A DNA stretch of 64,000 nt from Aricia agestis (taxonomy: Eukaryota; Arthropoda; Insecta; Lepidoptera; Lycaenidae), in NCBI RefSeq assembly GCF_905147365.1, contig NC_056408.1, positions 19,716,001 through 19,780,000 on the forward strand, in the 5' to 3' direction. This document shows, in pieces, positions 53,287-63,904 of the stretch. A program made the position numbers and the translations under genes. The stretch's first letter is position 1. Each line of letters starts with the position of its first letter. Below the pieces are notes generated by a model. That model made no database searches and had not been told where the DNA came from. It saw only the letters and a program-made list of their open reading frames with translations.

Positions 53287-53538
53287 ATGGGAAGAACATA
53301 TAAAAGAAAAGAACATGCAAAACCACGTATACGTGTTGACCCACAAATTCTTAAAGAAGCTGTGAACAAGGTATTGGAGGGAAATACGACCAAAGAGTAT
53401 AACGTCCCAATAATGACACTGAAATTAATACTTAAGACATATAAAGCTAATTATATTCATAATTTTTTTATAATAAATTATACTTTTATAACCAAACCGG
53501 GTTTTCATTTATTTAAAGTTTGCATTAGGGAGACTTGA
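53287..53538 (+). pseudogene. Truncated pogo-type transposase start of the outer element
   Basis: ATG 53287 reads MGRTYKRKEHAKPRIRVDPQ, then ILKEAVNKVLEG and EYNVPIMTL, the start of an HTH_psq-type N-terminus. It then runs into unrelated frame to a TGA at 53538. The catalytic part is absent, so the outer element is an internally deleted derivative that needs a helper transposase. A relative of, but distinct from, the inner pogo's protein. Confidence 0.6.
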
Positions 53539-53795
53539 TCCCCCTTGATCAAGTCTACCCGTTACTGGGATCAAGTCTCCCAGAATATGGGACACTTGTT
53601 CCTTTTGGAAAGTTTTGGGAAAATGCAAAAAAAAAAATGAAGCGCTCATAAATATAATAATCAAATAATGGGGAACAGTAATAAACATGCATGTTGTAAT
53701 AAACATGTATTTATTATTTTTACTTATAGAACTAAATTTGAAAAAAATATAAGCAAAAAACCAAAATGGTGATCAAGTGTCCCCAGTTTCCCCTA

Positions 53796-54275
53796 AACTT
53801 GGCGGTTAACTAATAAGATTACTGTTACTCTTTTTTTCGTATTGAAATTAAACTTCAGTAGGTACTAGGTACCTATTTCTTTAAATAATTCATGTTTTGT
53901 GTTTTAAGTTTCAGAATGGCATTCTGTATGATTGTTTTTTTTTAAAATAAAATTAAAGTTATAATAATAAAAATTAATGTTTTATTGAAAAAATAATAAT
54001 AATGAATAGGTATATATGTTTTACATGGGTCGTTTTAATGAATTAAGTCTTGAGCGTGCACAATATAAACTGTTATTTAGCGAAAAGGATCCAAATGCAT
54101 ATTTTAACAAATATCTCCTAAAATACAATATTGTGTTTGATTGTACTATAACCAATAAAAATAAATATAATAATACACGTTAACAATATACTGACAACTT
54201 ATTTTATAATTAATACCTATGAAGAAATACGTCATAAACTTCAAAATGTCAATATCTCGAAAATGACTTGATGTT
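53796..54275. other. 3' untranslated and subterminal DNA of the large transposon
   Basis: AT-rich, with an AATAAA at 54150-54160-type words and one GGATCCAA copy (54080s). No gene. Confidence 0.45.
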
Positions 54276-54382
54276 GATTGGATCCTTTTCATGTAACTAC
54301 GTCCAATTGTACAGTATCATAAAAATAAAGCATCCATAATTTGAATTATAATAATGGTGAAAAATGAACATTTCAAAACTTT

Positions 54383-54884
54383 AATAAATAAAAATAATCA
54401 TAAAATAATTCACTTGTATGAGCCCCTGGGACTCACTCGTCGTCATAACTCACCAAATATGGAATGTACGCGTCACTACATGAAGGTACTGAGACGTGGA
54501 AGAAAATAGCTACTAATACTTTTGAATTATGGCGGTTACAAATTTTTTTGTGAGTCCCTGGGACTCAGGAAGTGAATTAAGGGTTAATGGAGGCGAACGA
54601 ATATGCCAACCATGTTTTCAACATGCAATAAATAAAAATAATCATAACATAATTCACTAGTACGAGTCCCTGGGACTCACTCGGTGTCATAACTATCCAA
54701 ATATGGAATGTACGCACTGATCCTCTCGGCACCATGTCGCCCGCGTCACTACATGAAGGTACTGAGACGTGGAAGAAACTAGCTGCTAAGACTTTTGAAT
54801 TATGGCGATTAAAAATTTTGTTGTGAGTCCCTGGGACTCAGGAAGGGAGGTGCTAACTAATATGCCGACATGTTTTCAACGTGC
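54383..54884. repeat. Tandem duplication of about 250 bp with four 15-bp palindromes
   Basis: Unit 1 (54383-54626) and unit 2 (54627-54884) both start AATAAATAAAAATAATCATA and end in CATGTTTTCAAC.TGC. Each holds two copies of GAGTCCCTGGGACTC, itself an odd-centred palindrome: 54420-54434 (one change), 54552-54566, 54664-54678 and 54835-54849. Unit 2 has an extra segment near 54716-54742 and a short deletion. Confidence 0.88.
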
Positions 54885-55760
54885 TCAGCGCTATGTTACT
54901 CAACAACAACCGCAAATAATAGAAGAGAGATACGATGAACCAATGCAAGAAGGTAACAATTCAGCATTAGCAGAACCCAGTACTAAACATTAATCAAAAG
55001 GTTCGAAATCTAGCGGTTCAAGTAAACAGAATGCAGGCAGTCGATTTACCTGGATATTTACGAGCACCATTAATTCCCACTTGTGCATTCATGCTCATTG
55101 TGACAATAATAACCTTCAGAGAATTAATATTGCTCTGAGAGCAACGATTCTCCAGGAAAAATAATTTTATATTCCTAGAGGATCATGTGTATGCAAAGAG
55201 CAATCCAGCTCAATATGGCAAGTTATTGAAACGACAACATGTATTAAGCTCTTTCTCACCAACAATGATTAAAGATATGATGGACATTTAAGAAAACCGC
55301 AAGTCTTTTCTAGACTTTGAACGGCTATCTTTAATCAATGACAGTGTATTTCGTTATAACATTGGCCAATGTTTCAACGAAATTCTCCAAAGCACACCAA
55401 GTATTGCACGGCGACATAGAAAAAAGGCCGGAATGGCTCTTGCTACAGTCCTTACGAAACTACACACAAGAAAATCGAATGAAAGACTATCTACAGATTT
55501 CAAAATGACAAGAAAAATATTGGATAAGTCTATGCAGTATGCGTCTAGTAAGACATGACTTAATGGTAGAGTTCGCTTCCTTACATACCATACTACGGGC
55601 AAATGTGTCAAAGAAAGTGTCAATGTGATGTTGGGTTGTAGAAACAATAAATGGAAGATTAAAAAATCAATTTCGACAATAACAGTATCAATATTTTAAT
55701 GTGGTTGCATCACACTTATTCGACGAAGTAAAGATTTCGAGCGCTTTTAAATGATTGGAA
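54885..55760 (+). pseudogene. Degenerate coding remnant, family uncertain
   Basis: Pieces of coding-like sequence occur in several frames: RAQRYVTQQQPQIIEERYDE (54870s), VNRMQAVDLPGYLRAPLIPT (55030s), DHVYAKSNPAQYGKLLK (55180s), NEILQSTPSIARRHRKKAGM (55380s) and ETINGRLKNQFRQ (55640s). The last two faintly resemble Harbinger-type transposases, but no catalytic set is visible. The region is clearly non-functional as a gene. Confidence 0.35.
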
Positions 55761-56700
55761 AACTGTTGACTGACCATACCTTAGCTAATGAAATGTACGG
55801 ATTCAGACATCTTAGAAATAACCGGTCTTACTCGTTCGACTCGAGCAATCTTTGCACGAAATATTTCGAATGTAAAGTTTTGAGAATACACAATCTGTGT
55901 TACATTTGTAAAAATCTCATAATTGGGTAATTTTTTTGAAGATGAACTTTTCTCACATTCTAAAATTGGCTCCCAAGACTCCACTCGAGGTACAACTTTA
56001 TTCAGTGGCTCATAACTAATGCTATTCGCGCCTAAAAACAATTTTACAGGACATCTTTTAGTATAATATAAGTGATCTAGGAAGAATAGGTGGGTTATGG
56101 GTAGGTACTCACTAGGTCGTTCGTTAGATAGGCCGTTCTCACTGCAGCATAACAAATTAGGAGCGAAAGAGTGCAGTTTGTTGAAATGGTTACGAACCGA
56201 AGGTCTTCAAATACGCAAATTCGCCAAGTGTGGCACTGACATTTGCCTATTTGTGCAAAGTTATTGCTGGCATTTTCCTATTTGTGCAAAGTTTGCTCAA
56301 ACTTTGAAGCCCATGTCTGGCGCCGGCTATACAAAAACATTCAAGAACGTCTTTTTTGACATGTATTTGAGAGTTCTCCTTTAGGCTTTACCAGCAGCGC
56401 TCCCGTCAATGTCACCCACTTTTTTTTTCTTCTTATAATGGCACTTCGGCTATAGCCATGGCCAGGGTCGAGTATAATATTATGGCGGGAAAACAATATT
56501 CTTCAATACATTTTTTTCTATATCGTCAGGTCAGTCAGGTCTAAAGTCTAGTCAAAGTCTAAGTATAAAGTCAATACAGTCAAGAAGTCAAGTCGGTCGA
56601 TTCAGTAAAGTGGTAGACGCTTTACTGGAACTTTCGATGGAGTTTTGGAGGGAACACATAAGAGCACGTTTCTGGTTATTACATCACTTTTCCATACTTG
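55761..56700. other. Unassigned DNA
   Basis: A minus-strand open frame of 124 codons (55781-56155) shows no recognisable domain. A short tandem word, GCATTTTCCTATTTGTGCAA / GACATTTGCCTATTTGTGCA, occurs twice near 56240-56290. I support no gene here. Confidence 0.4.
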
Positions 56701-56888
56701 TGCACGCAGGGCCCCCGCGACCATAAGTGCAATGTGTGCAATGCACACAGGCGCCATCCTCTAGGGGCGCCAAATCGCCATCTTTAGGGTCGCCAAAACC
56801 AAGGACCCAAAAAAATTGCCTAAAGAGCGGCAAAATCTCTTTTTTGCACACAGGCGCCAGTAGCCCTTACGGGGGCCCTGTGTGCATG
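56701..56888. mobile_element. Short MITE-like element
   Basis: TGCACGCAGGGCCCCCG and CGGGGGCCCTGTGTGCA face each other with one mismatch in 17. The interior is GC-rich with repeated GCACACAGGCGCCA (two copies). The target duplication is unclear. Confidence 0.55.
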
Positions 56889-57255
56889 ATAACGAATATC
56901 TGATGGTTAATATCCTACCAATATTACACATTAAAAACCCAGATAACACAATTTTAGGAAAATAATATAAAAAAAACACTACATCACTCTTTGACATTCC
57001 CGGCAAAACTTCCACCCACATTCATTTAAAGCCTTCTCGAGCTGTATGTAATATTATCTTCGCAAATATTCATTTAACCTTTAAAAGCGCTCCAGACTCA
57101 CAAGTCAAACATCGTCCTTCTTTCTTCACACTCACGCCCGTCTTTCATATGCCAGGTGAAAAAGGACGACGCGGAATTATCGCCAAGTGTCTGGAAGAAA
57201 CCGTTGAAAGCGGTAAGGTCGCAAATGTAAATCCTACTTCCTACTATCCTACTAA
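56889..57255. other. Unassigned DNA with a possible small exon
   Basis: A frame from 57149 reads MPGEKGRRGIIAKCLEETVE and meets a GGTAAGG donor-like site at 57212. It could be a first coding exon, but no partner exon was found. Otherwise nothing is recognised. Confidence 0.3.
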
Positions 57256-58487
57256 TCCTACTAATAATAAAAAGGCGAAAGTTTGTTTGGATGTATGGAT
57301 GTGTGGATGTATGGATGTTTGTTACTCTTTCACGCAAAAACTACGGAACGGATGTTAATGAAACTTTACAATAATATAGCTTATACATCAGAATAACACA
57401 TAGGCTACAATTTTAACCGACTTTCAAAATGGGGGAGGTGATCAGGGCCTGTAGACAAGTGGCAAAGCGCTAACGCTAACGCTAGCGCTACAAAATGTAT
57501 GCGATTTGACATAAGTCATCGCTTCGCTAGCGAAAACTAATGTCAAATCCATACATTTTGTAGCGCTAGCGTTAGCGTTAGAGTTAGCGTTTTGCCATTT
57601 GTCTACGGGGGCTGTTCGTTTTCTTATGTTCAATGATTACTCCGCCGTTTGTTAACCGATTTTCAAAATTTTTCTTTTAGTATATAGGGTATCATCCCAA
57701 TTTGGTATTATATTTACAAAAGTGGTGATCTGATGAAGGATGCATAAGTAATCGAGGGAACTCCTCAAAATTTATATGGAAACATGTGGTGACTTCGGTT
57801 TCGTGAGAAGTATTCTAAGCATATGCTACCAACAAGTAAGATTTTGCACCGAGGTATACCTGGTATACCGTGGTTCGGAAGGTGCTGAGAGAACACCTGA
57901 TTCTTTATAGATACAAGTTTGGGAGTTTCGGCGTTGTTTTAAGAACGGAAAGCATTTATGCCACTATGCAAATTACATTCATCATCATCATCACTACCAT
58001 TTTATACTTAGAATACATCGTCCCATGGTTATGACTCATAACTTATGAGCCTATAATGACTCTGTTATTGGTATTTTTCATAGTCTTTTAGATCGAGACT
58101 CGAGTTTGTCAAGCGATAATTGAAAATAATCTATAGTTAATATTGCTTGAGAATATGTTTGCTTGAACGCGCTAATTTCAGGAACTACTGGTCCGATTTA
58201 AAAACTTATTTCAGTGTTAGATAGCTAATTTATCGAGTAAGACTATAGGCTATATAATATTATCACGCTAAGACTAATACGACCGAAGAAACTCAGGAAA
58301 ATGTTGGAAAAACGGGGGAAATATTAGAAATTACGAACTACTGGAGCAATTTTTATGGCAATATTTGGCACAGATATAGAGTAGACCAAGTGAAGGGAGT
58401 AGGGACATAAGCTATTTTTTATGGGAAAATGTACGGTTTCCGTAAAATTCCTAATTTACGCGGGCGAAGCCGCGCGGGACATCTAGT
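57256..58487 (+). mobile_element. Non-autonomous Helitron, lepidopteran type
   Basis: It begins TCCTACTAATAATAAAAAGG after an A and contains GAAAGTTTG and TTGTTACTCTTTCACGCAAA. It ends with hairpin CGCGG-GCGAAG-CCGCG followed after 8-9 bases by CTAG and T, the Helitron terminus with A/T insertion site. Internal words (AACTACTGGTCCGATTT, AAGACTATAGGCTATATAAT) fit moth and butterfly Helitrons known to me. No Rep/helicase gene. A palindromic MITE is nested at 57451-57606. Confidence 0.78.
57451..57606. mobile_element. Palindromic MITE, copy 2
   Basis: Ends GTAGACAAGTGGCAAAGCGC and the complement of the right end pair closely. The core GCGATTTGACATAAGTCATC … CTAATGTCAAATC matches copy 1 at 24734-24867, and repeated GCTAACGCTAACGCTAGCGC flanks it. 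Confidence 0.8.
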
Positions 58488-60050
58488 TTATATATAATTT
58501 GTAGATTATTGTTCTGAACTAGTATCATGTAGTGTAAGACACTTTTCAATGACCAAAACTATTATCAGACGTTTTAAAAATAACTTTGTTGCTATTATTA
58601 TTCAAAGGCGTTATTTTTATTTTATAAATTAATATAACACCTTAGAAGACAATACGATATTGCAAGAATTTATGTTCTACTAGCTGTTGCCCGCGACTTT
58701 GTCCGAGACAGCATACTGCATAGTATAATAACAAAGATGGAGAATTTTCCCCTGTTTCCTTACCTAAAGGGTAAAAACCCGGGACCCGATAGCAAAAATA
58801 TTTCAGCCTGTCCGTCTGTCTGTCTGTCCATATCCAGACTGTACCTCCCCTTTCTAACATGTAGTAAATATTATTAAAGTATGGATACAATTGAGTATTT
58901 TTTGGTCATGTACCTAGTCAAGTGCCTACCTGTTAGACCCAGATCACAGAGCGATAAGACAACTTACTATCACAATATGGATCAAACCTTAGGTTCTCAG
59001 TAGTTCCTTATGTACTTAGAATACCTTTGAATTTGTGAAGCTCTACATGGAGCTCTACTCACTCTCACTCACTCATAATGTGTAAAAATGTCTGTCTGTC
59101 TGTCTGTAACCTCTACACGCACAAACCGCTTTACCAATTTTACTGAAATTTGGGACGGAAATACTTAACTTTTTAGGAAATATGATACTTTTATCCCGGA
59201 ATTATGCGAAATGAAGTTGTGGGTGTTATCTCATAATTAAAATATTGAAGTAAATTTATATAAAAGTAAAGCTATTTGGAGCAATTTCGTTTTATAAGGC
59301 ATTTTATTTTATTTTTTTGTAGAAAAGACATCAGATAAAATAATAAATTTTACTATGATTATAATAATTAACTGCAAGTATTTGTCTGTTATTTATTCAT
59401 CGTAATCATCAACAAAATCATTATAATTTTCACCGTTCATCCAATCACGACACTGCCTGTTTCAGTCATCATCCTTGTCGTCATCAGCTAAGGTAACACC
59501 GCGTTAAAGTAAAAAACTGTGTTGCATACGTTTTAGATTGCTTGTTTTGTATTGCGGCCGGGCCGGTCTCTCATAGTAAACAAGCAATGGAACAGCAAAA
59601 ATGGAAAGGGCGTAAGTGATAAAATGGTTTTTGTCGCGTAATTTAAAAACTATAAATACATACAATATAATTAATATACAGAATATGTTCTATTTCATCA
59701 GTCAGTCTGGATATGGACAGACAGACAGACGGACAGGCTGAAATATCTTTGTTATCGGGTCCCGTTTTTACTCTTTGGGTAAGGAAACAGGGGAAAATTA
59801 TCCATCTTTGTTATTATTACTATGCAGTATGCTGACACGGAAAAAGTCGCGGGCAACAGCTAGTAGAAAATAAATTCTTGCAATATCGTATTGTCTTCTA
59901 AGGTGTTATATTAATTTAAAATATAATGCCTTTGAAAAAAAAATTGCAAAAAGTTATTTTTAAAACGTCTGATAATAGTTTTAGTCATTGAAAAATGTCT
60001 TACACTACATGATACTAGTTCAGAACAATAATCTACAAATTATATATAAA
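58487..60050. mobile_element. Foldback structure with arms of about 350 bp
   Basis: The left arm 58487-58841 and the right arm 59703-60050 are inverted copies, nearly identical, beginning TTTATATATAATTTGTAG and ending in TATCCAGACTG. Both carry CTAGCTGTTGCCCGCGACTT, ACCCGATA and a GTCTGTCTGTCTGTCC tract. The 860-bp centre contains another lepidopteran repeat (ATGTCTGTCTGTCTGTCTGT then AACCTCTACACGCACAAACC). No gene. It starts directly at the Helitron terminus. Confidence 0.85.
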
Positions 60051-60442
60051 TATTAGCCATTTGAAAATAAGTAAGACTAATTTTCACTCAACTTTGTTAC
60101 CTGGTACCTGACCAGGTGTCACACTTAGAGCTACACAAATTCGCAGGTATTCTAAGTACACGAGGCACTACTAACAACCTATGGTTTCATCAATGAGAGA
60201 GTAAAATATGTCTTATCCTTCTGGGATCCAGGTCTAATTGAGGTATAGGGATTATTAAATTATATACCTATATATTTTATTAGGCGTATTTTCAATAAGG
60301 TTTTTATTTCAACATCGTGTCGTTACAGTTTGTTACAAAAATACAAAATAACAATAAATATTAATAACAATAAAAAATAAAATATTATTTTAAAAGGAAT
60401 TATTAAGAACTACATCCCACTAGTTTGAACCGTAAACTGGTT
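60051..60442. repeat. Outer inverted copy of foldback-centre sequence
   Basis: The block 60115-60245, read on the minus strand, matches 58915-59060 (shared words GATAAGACA, GTACTTAGAATACCT, AATTTGTG.AGCTCTA) at lower identity than the arms. The rest is AT-rich without a gene. Confidence 0.55.
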
Positions 60443-60498
60443 AGAGATGTGTAGGGTCCAAAAGGCATACACTTGCCTTTTGGACCCTACACATCTCT
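60443..60498. repeat. Perfect 25-bp hairpin
   Basis: AGAGATGTGTAGGGTCCAAA with following AGGCA, loop TACACT, then the exact reverse complement. It lies just before AGGGTCCCGTTTTTACGCTT, a common lepidopteran repeat word. Confidence 0.9.
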
Positions 60499-60652
60499 CT
60501 AAATTTTCTCTCTTTGCCAGGGTCCCGTTTTTACGCTTTGGGTACGGAACCCTAATAACATAATATTATAATCTCGTCTTTATCCCCCACGGTGCAGACA
60601 GAGCCTAAACCAGAGGTCAATTAAAGTTTCAAAGGCAGCAGAAAACAAAATA

Positions 60653-60883
60653 CAGTGTGTAACAAAAATAAGTGATAATACTTTAGGGTGTGTACGTGTT
60701 CCTTGTAGAGAGTTCACTGTGAAAGTAGCAGCTCTGAAAGCTAAATGTGCAAGGGCCGAGCGTCACGAGTTTCCCCATACAAAAGTGAAAAAAATTTTTG
60801 GTCTTTCAGCGCCGCTACTTTCACAGTGAACAAGGAACACATACACACCCTAAAGTATTGTAACTTATTTTTGTTACAGCCTG
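60653..60883. mobile_element. Nearly palindromic MITE, 231 bp
   Basis: Ends CAGTGTGTAACAAAAATAAG and CTTATTTTTGTTACAGCCTG, flanked by TA. The arms match over about 85 bp, including TAGGGTGTGTACGTGTTCCT and TTCACTGTGAAAGTAGC. A related sequence occurs at the end of the window (63905). Confidence 0.85.
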
Positions 60884-60885
60884 TA

Positions 60886-61470
60886 TAATATAAAGCATTT
60901 TAAAAAATGGACGTACACACACGTCAGTTTTGCCCCCGACGTGCTAAGTAGGTACCTGAAGGACTTGTGTTACGTACGGGTACCAGATAACGGAAATATA
61001 TTTTGTACTTTTATTCTTTACATATCTTCAATATTTTTATTATAATAATATAATAGTCATATTTAATACACATCTATGACAGAGTAGACAGAATGATAGA
61101 GTATGCCGACTTAGAACTGATTTTGAAATTTTTAAATTTGACGTATTATGACGAAAATCGTCGCTAGGGTTGTTAACTTGTTACCTACGAATTTAAAACT
61201 ATGACATATTCGCTGGACGTGTTCCTCTTTGGTCGTATTGTTGTTTGTGTTTTGGCACATGTGATTAAAATTGTCAGAATCCAATTTTGAAATCTTTATT
61301 TTAAATATTTAAAAATAAATTATATCAGCCAGCGCGAGGCACATTCCGTTCATAATCGTAGTGAAACCCGACGAATTTGACAAATATTGAAACCTGTCCG
61401 TTTCTTTGCAGTCGAACTACTGGTAGTTATGTCTGTTGTGTCTATGATCCAGGAACTCTGAAAACTTTTT
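60886..61470. other. Unassigned DNA
   Basis: No gene or clear repeat supported. It includes the non-tRNA part of a possible SINE on its right side. Confidence 0.4.
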
Positions 61471-61553
61471 GTTCCGCCGGCGGGAATCGAACCAGCGACC
61501 CTGGCTAGAGATTCTAATGCGCTCATCCACTGAGTCACAGAAGTCGTCATTAA
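61471..61553 (-). repeat. tRNA-derived SINE head
   Basis: On the minus strand there is a pol III A box (TGACTCAGTGG, 61527-61537) and a B box (GGTTCGATTCC, 61483-61493), with T-arm-like CTGGTTCGATTCCCG, at tRNA-like spacing. It lacks a proper acceptor stem, so it is a SINE rather than a tRNA gene. The SINE body would extend left of 61471. Confidence 0.65.
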
Positions 61554-62021
61554 AAAATAACATATAAATAAATAAATAAAAATTACAATCTCAGAAATGT
61601 TTAGTTTATGGCAATTGGCAACACTGAACATCAAGCGATACTCCGATCTGAGTTTTCAGGTTTATATATTTTTCTGTGTTTATGACGATTTATATAATAT
61701 ACTTACTGATTGTATGTGATACCAGTATCTTTATTATTTCTAGTAGTGTTATTTTGCATAGTCTCACTACGCAAACTTGCATTTTGCTACGGACATAACT
61801 TAAAATTTCGAAAATTATCGACACGTGTACCTCACCCGAAGCTTGCGATGCGACTGGCGCGGGTACGCCGAATACGGCGTACGATTTGTTGCAGCATTTT
61901 TCAAGTACTCCGACGGTATCTAGTCGTAGCGCCGCGCGCGAGACCTATCATTCATCTATGGTCCTGTCATTGACCAATCAAAAATTAGTAGTAGTATAGA
62001 ACCCTATATTTTTTGACATTA
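61554..62021. other. Intergenic DNA downstream of the zinc-finger gene
   Basis: AT-rich except for a GC-richer block (61850-61950). No gene supported; an open frame at 61710-61973 shows no domain. AATAAA-like signals on the minus strand were not clearly found. Confidence 0.4.
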
Positions 62022-63878
62022 CTAGAAATTTGGTGGCAAGCTGTATTCAATATGATGCGTCTTAATGTGTCCTTTTAGGCTACATTTCTGAACAAAAGCC
62101 TGACCACAAACAGCACAAGCGAAACGGCGGTCGTTATTATGAATTCTCATGTGCTCTCTGAGAGTTTTCTTCCTAGCATAGGATTTTTTGCAAACGGAAC
62201 ATTCAAAAATCCTCTCGCCATTATGTTTGACCATGTGCACCCTTAGTTCATTTTTAGTAAAGCATTTGTAGGAACATATCTGGCACTCAAAATCTCTTTC
62301 GTCGAGATGATCTCTCTTCATATGTCGCGAGAGCGTGTAGCGTCTGTCGAAAGTTTTGTCGCACACATTACATCTATACTTCAGTGGCGCGAGGCCGTGT
62401 ACTTCTACCAAATGCTTTTGGCGTCTAAAATATTCTGAGAACCTTTCTGAGCATTTGGGACACTTGAACCTCTTGATCATCCTGTGTACGGTGTCCACGT
62501 GGTTTTTATGCTTCTGGTGGGTCGTGTAAACCTTCTTGCATATCTCGCAGGGATAGTTACCGCCTGTGTGCATGCTCTTGTTGTGAACTTTCAGTCTATA
62601 TTTAGTTATGAAGCCCGTCCCGCACAGATTGCAGACATAGTTGCGGTAGTGAATGTTCATATGACGCTCGATTGAACCGAATGTTTCAAAATTGAAACCA
62701 CAAACTTGACATTCGTATATATTCGTTTGGGTCAATTTAAAAGGTATTATTCGGTCTGTAAGTTCTGAGTAAAATTTTTTCTTATGTATTTTTACTAAAT
62801 GACTTTTCAATTCGTTTAGATTGGGTAAGAATTTTTCACAAATGAGGCACTTCAAGTCTGTAGTGTCAACATACACAACTAAACACTCGGCCCCGTAAGT
62901 TCCCAGAATGCTTCTGATTTCTTGTCGTTTATGATTTTTCTCTTGGTGCTCTCTCAATTTGTCTAAGCCCTCAAATATTTTCCTGCAGTAGAAGCACGGA
63001 AACCCTAAGCGATTCTTACTTTTAAAGGGAACAAGACTTGCATTTTCGAGAATAACTGATGCATTTTGAATCTGTGCCATTTTTTCTGAGAGCCAATTAT
63101 TTTGTTTATGAGAAATTGTGTCCTCTTCAAGTAGTTTGGATATTGTTTTAGGGACAATATACTTATCTGGAACAGAAAAGAAGTATATTATTATCAATAA
63201 TTCATTAAGTATCTATATAAAATCAATTGTCCTAAACGACACTCATTACTCATTACACAGCCATTGATTGTAGCGACTAGAGACTTGAAATGGGATAAGA
63301 AGAGATTTTTAGAAATTAAGAATTCTAAAGGGGTAAAAAGGGTAGGGAGAGTGTGAGAAAACATTATTTGACATTCATATGTCACAAGTCACAATTTGTG
63401 AAGCTCCTCTCCTTTGTATTGCTTAGCTCATACAATTTTGCTACACTGCAATGTAGGTACGTCTAGTGTGGTTTCGCGTTAAGGACCCTTCTATACCACG
63501 TGTTTTTCATGCTCTGATGAAGTGCATTATTGATGCGCATGCTTTTTTGCATATTTTTTATGACGATCAAAAGAAGTAGCCAGTACACAATGGCCCACTG
63601 CAGGCCATCCCATTGCGCGCCACGCCTGGAAACCATCCGCCATCATACACCTTTACTCCGTCTACACAATGGCGATGGCTTGTAGTGGGCCAGCATGGTC
63701 CATTCTTAAGAAGTATGTTTACCTTTCAGAAGATCAAGTTGTGTTACATATCCTTGACATATTGTGTATAGAGAGTTTCTTGTAGGCAGTTTAAAATTTG
63801 ATGAAAATCTAGCAAGTAATTCAGCTTCACCATCTATCCTGTCATTGTCGTGAATATCTCTCGTTAATTCTGAAACAT
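62022..63878 (-). CDS. C2H2 zinc-finger protein, last two exons
   Basis: Two exons on the minus strand, 63878-63723 and 63166-62022, join in phase (acceptors GCATTTTAG and CTGTTCCAG, donor GTAAAC). The first begins mid-gene (DVSELTRDIHDND; ICQGYVTQLDLLK), so upstream exons lie beyond the window. The last exon holds about ten C2H2 fingers, for example CFYCRKIFEGLDKLREHQEK, CQVCGFNFETFGSIERHMN, CNVCDKTFDRRYTLSRHMK and CSVCKKSYARKKTLREHMR, with short linkers, and ends HHIEYSLPPNF with a TAA-type stop at 62022. The first segment may be the end of a ZAD-type dimerisation domain, as in many insect zinc-finger proteins, but I am not sure. Likely a nuclear DNA-binding regulator and the only clear host gene here. 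Confidence 0.9.
63592..63691. repeat. Imperfect inverted repeat in the intron of the zinc-finger gene
   Basis: GGCCCACTGCAGGCCATCCC (63592 on) pairs with 63667-63691, whose complement reads GGCCCACTACAAGCCATCGC. Both sides also carry TACACAATGG. It is probably a small MITE in the 555-bp intron between the two exons. Confidence 0.6.
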
Positions 63879-63904
63879 CTAAAATGCGAAAATACACATG
63901 AATG

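Larger units (their letters stand above)
46434..53793 (+). mobile_element. Outer pogo-type element
   Basis: Ends GGGGAGACGGGGAGACTTG and the complement of CAAGTGTCCCCAGTTTCCCC (three mismatches), flanked by TA (46432-46433 and 53794-53795). Words such as GGGAGACTTGATC and GATCAAGTGTCCCC recur near both ends. Without the inner pogo it is only about 1 kb: a 5' flank, a truncated transposase start (53287) and a 3' flank. It landed exactly at the stop codon of the large transposon's gene. Confidence 0.82.
31461..54309 (+). mobile_element. DNA transposon of uncertain superfamily, expanded to 22.8 kb by nested insertions
   Basis: The terminal inverted repeats are 34 bp: left 31461-31494 starts CAATTGGACGTAGTTACACG, and right 54276-54309 is its reverse complement with one mismatch. 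TA flanks both ends (31459-31460 and 54310-54311). GGATCCAA occurs near both ends. Taking away the Harbinger-like MITE, the BEL nest and the pogo nest leaves about 4.4 kb with one gene running left to right. That gene ends about 500 bp before the right end once the pogo is removed. The alternative, two unrelated solo ends, is unlikely given matching orientation and TA flanks. Confidence 0.75.

Noticed and set aside
31461..54309. A giant Maverick/Polinton-like or Starship-like element
   Set aside because: The 22.8-kb length is explained by nested insertions. No DNA polymerase B, capsid, ATPase or protease genes of such elements are present.
61471..61553. A functional tRNA gene on the minus strand
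   Set aside because: The A and B boxes fit, but the ends do not form an acceptor stem; a SINE explains it.
61710..61973. Coding exon of 87 codons
   Set aside because: No domain, no splice support, and composition like that of the surrounding non-coding DNA.
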